Assembly: GCA_903870065.1 (NCBI GenBank)
Contig: CAIQBN010000516.1
Coordinates: forward strand, 1 to 52,032
Source: an uncultured beta proteobacterium
GTDB lineage: Bacteria > Pseudomonadota > Gammaproteobacteria > Burkholderiales > Burkholderiaceae_C
Direction: 5' to 3'
DNA length: 52,032 nucleotides
Both the position numbers and the translations under genes were made by a program. This document shows positions 48,269-52,032 of the stretch, one piece after another. Positions within the stretch are counted from its first letter, which is position 1. Every line of letters begins with the position of its first letter. The notes under the pieces are model-generated. The model saw only the letters and a list, made by a program, of their open reading frames with translations. It had not been told where the DNA came from and made no database searches.

Positions 48269-50516
48269 TTAGGCCGCCAGCGGCAGGTTTTTGCGGCTGG
48301 TGACTTCCGGGTAGGCCTTTTGGTAGCTGGCAGAGTCCGGCACACCGCCGTTTTTGGTGACAAGCTCGGCGCGCAGGCGTTCAAAATATTCCTGCGCACT
48401 GGGCACCTGCCGCAGCAACCGAAACTGGCGCGTAACCGGCGCAAAGTCCCCCGGTGTGAGCCCGGCGAGCTGCTGGCGCACGGCCACTTGCAGGTGTTTG
48501 GCCGCTGCGATGCTGCCGCCCAGCAAGTGCAGTTCTTGCAAGAAAAAAGCCCAGCGCTGCGATGCCGTCATGGGAAAGAAGGCAATCTTCCAGTCAAAGC
48601 GGCGCAGACTGGCTGCGTCAAGCTTCTCCAGCAGATTGGTGGTGCAAATGAACAGCCCCTCATACTCCTCCATCTGGGTCAGCAATTCATTAACCTGGGT
48701 AACCTCCCAAGAATGCTTTGCTTGCGAGCGCGACTGCAAAAAGGAATCGGCCTCATCCAGAATCAACACGCTGGGCTCGGCTGCGGCGGCGGCAAACATC
48801 TCGGCAATGTTTTCCTCCGTGCCCCCCCACAAACATCGACAGCAGATCAGAGGCGCGGCGCAGCACCACGGGCAGCTCCAGCACGTGCGCAAAATAGCGT
48901 GCCAGCGCGGTCTTGCCGGCACCGGGCGGGCCGTACAGGCACATGGAGCCACCCGGCGCGCTGCGTAAGGAGTCCACCAGTTGGGCAATGGGCGCGTCGG
49001 TGTGCAAATAGGCCAGATCGTAGGCGGTGGCCATTTCGCGCCCGGTGCGCAATTTCTTGTGCCCCAGCAGTTTGGCTGAGCGCTCCAGCACCTGCACAAC
49101 CCGCGCTTGCGCAGCCTGGGTCTGCCCCTGCGCCAAGGTTTCAACCTCAACCAGTTGCGCCACCTTGGCAGCCCTTTGCATCTGCCCTGGTGTCAGATCG
49201 GGGCACTCCGCCAGATCCTGCAGCCAGGCCTGGTCACCGCCATCCGCGCCAGCGCCGGCTGAAATGGCCGACAGGTGGTGTTGTGCAATGCGCAGCCGCA
49301 CCGAACGCGGTGGTGTATTGAGCCCTAGGGAATAGTCAAACCGGCGGCGGTATGCGGGGTCCATTGCCTTAACGTGGTTGGTAATCCAGATGGCGGGCAC
49401 AGGGTTTTCTTCCAGAGCACGGTTGACCCAGGCCTTGCCAGGGGTTTCGCCCTGCTCCAGCATGTCCTCCACCTCATCAAACAGCACCAGCGCATCGCGG
49501 CGGCGGCTGAGCAGGCGCTGGCACAAGTTGTAGGACTGCAAGCGCTTGACACCGCGAATCGGGTCGCCTTTGCGGTCGGCATAACCCACTTCAAACAGTT
49601 CGGCGCAAAGTTGCTGCGCAACCGCCGCTGCCAGCTCGGTCTTGCCCACGCCCGGTGGGCCATAGAGCAGCACATTGGTTCCGGCAATGCCACGGCGCAT
49701 GGCTTCGCGCAGCACGCCGGCGATGATGCTGACTTCGTCCGTCAGATGCGGGAAGTGTCCGGTTTGCAGGCTGGCGCAGGCACGCGGCGTGAAAAAGTGG
49801 CGAATCAGAGACTCGACCGACTGGTGTTCTTGCATCAGCAGCGATGGCAGGCCGTCCGCCAGATCAAAATAGTCTTCCATGTCGCGCTGCTCCGTTTTCA
49901 GGGTCAAAAGCCCCATCCGAAGCAGCGCACTATCGGGCCGAAGTGCCTGGTGCAGCTCCGTACTGGTGCAATGCGTGATATGTGCGAGCAGTTGCACAAA
50001 ATCAATCTCTTTGTTCACGCTGATACCGAGGTTGGACACGCACACGTTAAACCGCCGGTCCCCCTGCAGCAACACCAGCAGGCACAGCACCACCAGCTCG
50101 GTCTGGTTAAGCCCCAGCAAGCCCGCCATCGACACCAAATTGGCAAACACCGGGTGCGCCAAGTCCGACTTTTTTCCCTGCACATGCTCCTGTGCCTGGG
50201 CCAGCAGCTCGGCGGTGCGGCGAATTTTGCGGCGCAGGTCTGCTTCGTAACTGCGCTCGTCGTCATCGGGGTACTCGATGGGCTCGTCGTGGCGGGTGTT
50301 CCAAAACTCTGGCTTGCCCACCTTGAAGAGTCCGCGCAGGCGCCCGTTATCGAGCAACTTGTAGGCCTTGTCGGCCTTCAACATCAGGGCCAACACCCAC
50401 TGCTGGATCAATGGCAACAAGGCATCGTCGCTGGCGGTGGTGGCGCTGTCCAGCAGGCGCGGCAAGAGTTGGTCGGTAAAGTGGGCGGGAGTGGAGGATG
50501 GCACTAGGTTTGACAT
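48269..50516 (-). pseudogene. Two-module AAA ATPase with a one-base frameshift in a G7 tract
   Basis: Two overlapping track ORFs (587 aa and 293 aa) are one gene of about 749 aa split by one extra base. Residues 1-250 form a helical N-domain. AAA module 1 has Walker A LLYGPPGVGKTELAAAVA near 285, Walker B ALVLFDEVEDML, sensor IWITNHVKAMDPAYRRRFD. Module 2 has Walker A CLYGPPGAGKTALARYFA near 525, then the frame breaks at a run of seven G (C7 on plus, 48822-48828). It resumes as TEENIAEMFAAA, Walker B SVLILDEADSFLQ and SLRRFDWKIAFF. Six G would restore FVGGTEEN. It could be a sequencing error, a real mutation or slippage. The start ATG 50516 has AGGA 7 bases upstream. It heads the operon. Confidence 0.85.
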
Positions 50517-50585
50517 GAGATTTTCCTGGCTAGTGAAACCAAGTATCTACAGGGGTACGTCAAACTGTGTCGCAACCATTAGCAG

Positions 50586-50777
50586 TCAAAAGGACAGGTT
50601 TTTGGCATGGCCGTTGTGCGAACGCGGCAGCGCATACCAAGTGCCACGGCCTACACCGCTTTGTGCCAGTTGCCCTGCGGCCTTGGGCGCGGCCAGCCAC
50701 GCGGCCAACTCACCGGTGTATTTGCCAATGCCGGTCAGCACGGGCGCAAAGTTGATGCCGTACAGAAGAATCTTCAT
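50586..50777 (-). pseudogene. Truncated WcaI-type glycosyltransferase start
   Basis: The 63-aa frame begins MKILLYGINFAPVLTGIGKY then TGELAAWLAA, matching the start of colanic-acid-type glycosyltransferases (WcaI family), which bind UDP/GDP-sugars via this Rossmann start. After about 28 residues the resemblance stops (PKAAGQLAQSGVGRG), so only the N-terminal stump remains. A remnant of an exopolysaccharide cluster left by deletion is the simplest reading. Confidence 0.65.
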
Positions 50778-50819
50778 AGTCGAATTGGCCGCTAGCCCTC
50801 GTGGAATATGCGTAATCCG

Positions 50820-51369
50820 CTATTCATTTGAGAGCACCCTCACATTCCCCTGCACCAGCGCATCCATGTGCCGCACGGTGGCCTGGCGAATGTCATAGGT
50901 TGCGGCCCGCTTCGCAAACCCTTGCGCCACACTGCACACCGCAGCAATGGTGCTGCTGGCAAAGTCTGGCGGCACTTCGGCCTGATGGCGAAATACCGCG
51001 TAGCTGGCACCTGAATGCCGCACTCTGCGGCCAGCGTGGCGTAGAGCGCCTCTATGGCGCAAACCTCGGGGTGCTCCCCCAGCGCCGCAAACTTCACCAG
51101 CCCAGGCGTGCCTGCCGCCAGCGGGCTGGCAGACACCGTGCCCGATGCCGCATCCACATTCACCAACACCTTGGGCCGCGCACCCTGGGGTGAGCCGCCC
51201 AGCAAGACCAGTTGCGCCAAGGCTGCGGACTCTTGCCCGGCAATGCCGCGCTGTGCCTCTTGTTGCACCCCCTGCACTTCTTGCGCCAGCGCCAGCAAAG
51301 ACCAGTCTTGCGGGGCTGTTGCTGCGCCCAGGGCTGGCTCAAACGCCAGTGCGCCCATGGCGTTGCCCC
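50820..51369 (-). pseudogene. HipA-like kinase toxin remnant with frameshifts
   Basis: From about 51369 the frame reads GGNAMGALAFEPALG, ESAALAQLVLLGGSPQGARP, then KVLVN and FAALGEHPEVCAIEALYATL, typical of the N-lobe/P-loop region of HipA-family Ser/Thr kinases (GGSPxGARPK). After LAAECGI the frame is lost. A further frame on the same strand (PPDFASSTIAAVCSVAQGFA, HMDALVQGNVRVLSNE) to 50820 is not HipA and I do not recognise it. The catalytic half and HipB are absent, so the gene is dead. Confidence 0.7.
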
Positions 51370-51729
51370 CACTTGGCGATGCTCACATCGGCCTTGCGAA
51401 TGCGCGCCCTGTCCCAGGTGGTCAGCCCCATATTGGGGTAGCCGCTGTCGGCACGGGTGGCGCTCAGCTCAGCAGCCGTTTGGCCGTGAATGGCGTAGTG
51501 CGGCAGTTGTTCGGAATAACCGAACAACTGAACCTTCTAGCAACTCGCCATCCTCAAAAATGTGTTTGATGTGCTCGCTAACCGTGCCCTTGGCCTTGCC
51601 AAACAGCTCGGTCAGCTGCTTTTAACTCAACCATAGGGTTTGGTCCTGCAGCATCACGTCTATGCGGGTGCTGCCGTCTTCGCTTTGGTAGAGCAAAAAT
51701 GGGGGTGTCGGCGGCGTGGGTTGCGTCAT
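51370..51729 (-). pseudogene. RhuM-family protein remnant with nonsense codon and internal deletion
   Basis: Starting at ATG 51729 the frame reads FLLYQSEDGSTRIDV, MLQDQTLWLS, then TAA where the family has Gln. It continues in frame as KQLTELFGKAKGTVSEHIKH, IFEDGELLEGSVVRLF. The remainder jumps to LPHYAIHGQTAAELSATRAD and GLTTWDRARIRKADVSIAK in another frame, with about 100 residues of the family's middle missing. It then fuses to the HipA fragment at the AAG/TGG junction. RhuM genes often sit within type I restriction operons, matching the hsdR remnant upstream. Confidence 0.7.
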
Positions 51730-51743
51730 GGCGAAGTTTTAAT

Positions 51744-51790
51744 CAAATCAGACTCTTGCGCTTACTGGATGTGCGCAAGCAGCTATCAAA
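51744..51790. repeat. Dispersed intergenic repeat, copy 3 (at hsdR truncation)
   Basis: On the minus strand TTTGATAGCTGCTTGCGCAC, closely related to copies at 10253 and 35127. It contains a perfect 7-bp stem CTTGCGC/GCGCAAG with an 11-base loop (51755-51779). The stop codon of the hsdR fragment lies inside its TTTGATAGCTG, so the element marks the truncation boundary. Confidence 0.55.
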
Positions 51791-51935
51791 GATTAGTAGT
51801 AAATACAAGAGTCATTTCAACAAAAGGAGGCCGCTCGGTCATGAACATGGGGCGCGTGGTGGCAGCCCCGTCGGTGCCGGTCATGTGCCGCACGATCAGG
51901 ATTTCAAGCCCTTTTGCTGAAGTATCGGTGACCAT
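51786..51935 (-). pseudogene. Type I restriction enzyme HsdR, N-terminal stump
   Basis: A 49-aa frame not on the track: MVTDTSAKGLEILIVRHMTG and then TDGAATT matches the usual opening of HsdR motor/nuclease subunits (TDTSEKGLE-x-LIV-x-x-MTG). Strong ribosome-binding site GGGAG before ATG 51935. The frame ends after FTTNL at a TGA created by the dispersed repeat; the nuclease and helicase domains are missing. The type I system is therefore inactive here, unless hsdR exists elsewhere. Confidence 0.65.
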
Positions 51936-51953
51936 GCAATCTCCCTATTTTTA

Positions 51954-52032
51954 TCATTCTTGCCGGTCGTTCAACGGCTGCGGCACGCCCTTGTCTGAAT
52001 GGTCATAACCCAGCAGCGCCATGGCGTTTTCA
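51954..52032 (-). CDS. C-terminal end of an unidentified gene (runs off right edge)
   Basis: The last 25 codons before a TGA at 51954-51956 are in the window: ENAMALLGYDHSDKGVPQPL then NDRQE. The gene lies 18 bases upstream of the hsdR stump on the same strand, suggesting it belonged to the same type I restriction operon (for example hsdS or an accessory gene). Too little is present for identification. Confidence 0.4.
   Translation of the reverse strand, partial: ENAMALLGYDHSDKGVPQPLNDRQE

Noticed and set aside
47873-49321. 482-aa plus-strand ORF
   Set aside because: Antisense of the small paralogue A and AAA genes; composition and lack of domains fit a GC-rich shadow frame.
49374-50507. 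377-aa plus-strand ORF
   Set aside because: Antisense of the AAA gene, whose frame carries clear Walker motifs.

Overview
The window looks like a chromosomal segment of a betaproteobacterium of the order Burkholderiales, most likely family Comamonadaceae (Rhodoferax/Polaromonas-like). This is inferred from conserved gene orders (pilW-rodZ-ispG-hisS-yfgM-bamB-der-hfq-hflX-hflK-hflC-DUF2065-hisZ-purA; odhA-odhB-lpdA-zapE) and from protein wording, not from a database search. No rRNA, tRNA or CRISPR array was seen.

Layout. 1-10.2 kb: the 5' end of a TonB-dependent receptor, a periplasmic nucleotidase (cpdB), a split chromate transporter pair, a small lipoprotein, rlmB, the divergent ybbA-type ABC ATPase/tesA pair, mnmH, two conserved unknowns, metC and a purine-type phosphoribosyltransferase. 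10.3-28.4 kb: a nearly unbroken minus-strand run of housekeeping genes, many overlapping by 1-11 bases. They cover purine and histidine synthesis, the HflKC membrane complex, HflX, Hfq, ribosome assembly (der), outer-membrane assembly (bamB), tRNA-His charging, isoprenoids (ispG), cell shape (rodZ), type IV pili (pilW), rRNA/tRNA methylation (rlmN), ndk, rluB and scpB. 28.5-35.1 kb: rluD divergent from bamD, a DinG-type helicase converging on bamD, a YdcH/DUF465 protein, a PP2C phosphatase, a coiled-coil secreted protein and zapE. 35.2-40.8 kb: the 2-oxoglutarate dehydrogenase operon (odhA/sucA, odhB/sucB, lpdA). 41.1-42.2 kb: an abasic-site shield protein (YedK/HMCES) and a VanZ-like protein.

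42.3-52.0 kb is an accessory island on the minus strand and is the most interesting part. In transcription order it holds degraded pieces of a type I restriction (hsdR), RhuM and HipA region, and a stump of a WcaI-type glycosyltransferase. These are followed by a compact five-gene operon: a two-module AAA ATPase carrying a one-base frameshift, two paralogous small proteins, a DUF2779 protein combining a Cas4-like nuclease with a DEDD-like exonuclease domain, and a WYL-domain regulator. Directly behind it come two AT-rich genes resembling the nucleotide-modification-associated families Nmad3 and Nmad2, and, after a 200-base gap, a PD-(D/E)XK nuclease-like gene. I infer a possible nucleic-acid defence or modified-DNA sensing system; its function is not established by the sequence.

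A short dispersed intergenic repeat (core TTGATAGCTG, often with GAGGGCTA) occurs at least three times, once exactly at the truncation point of hsdR.
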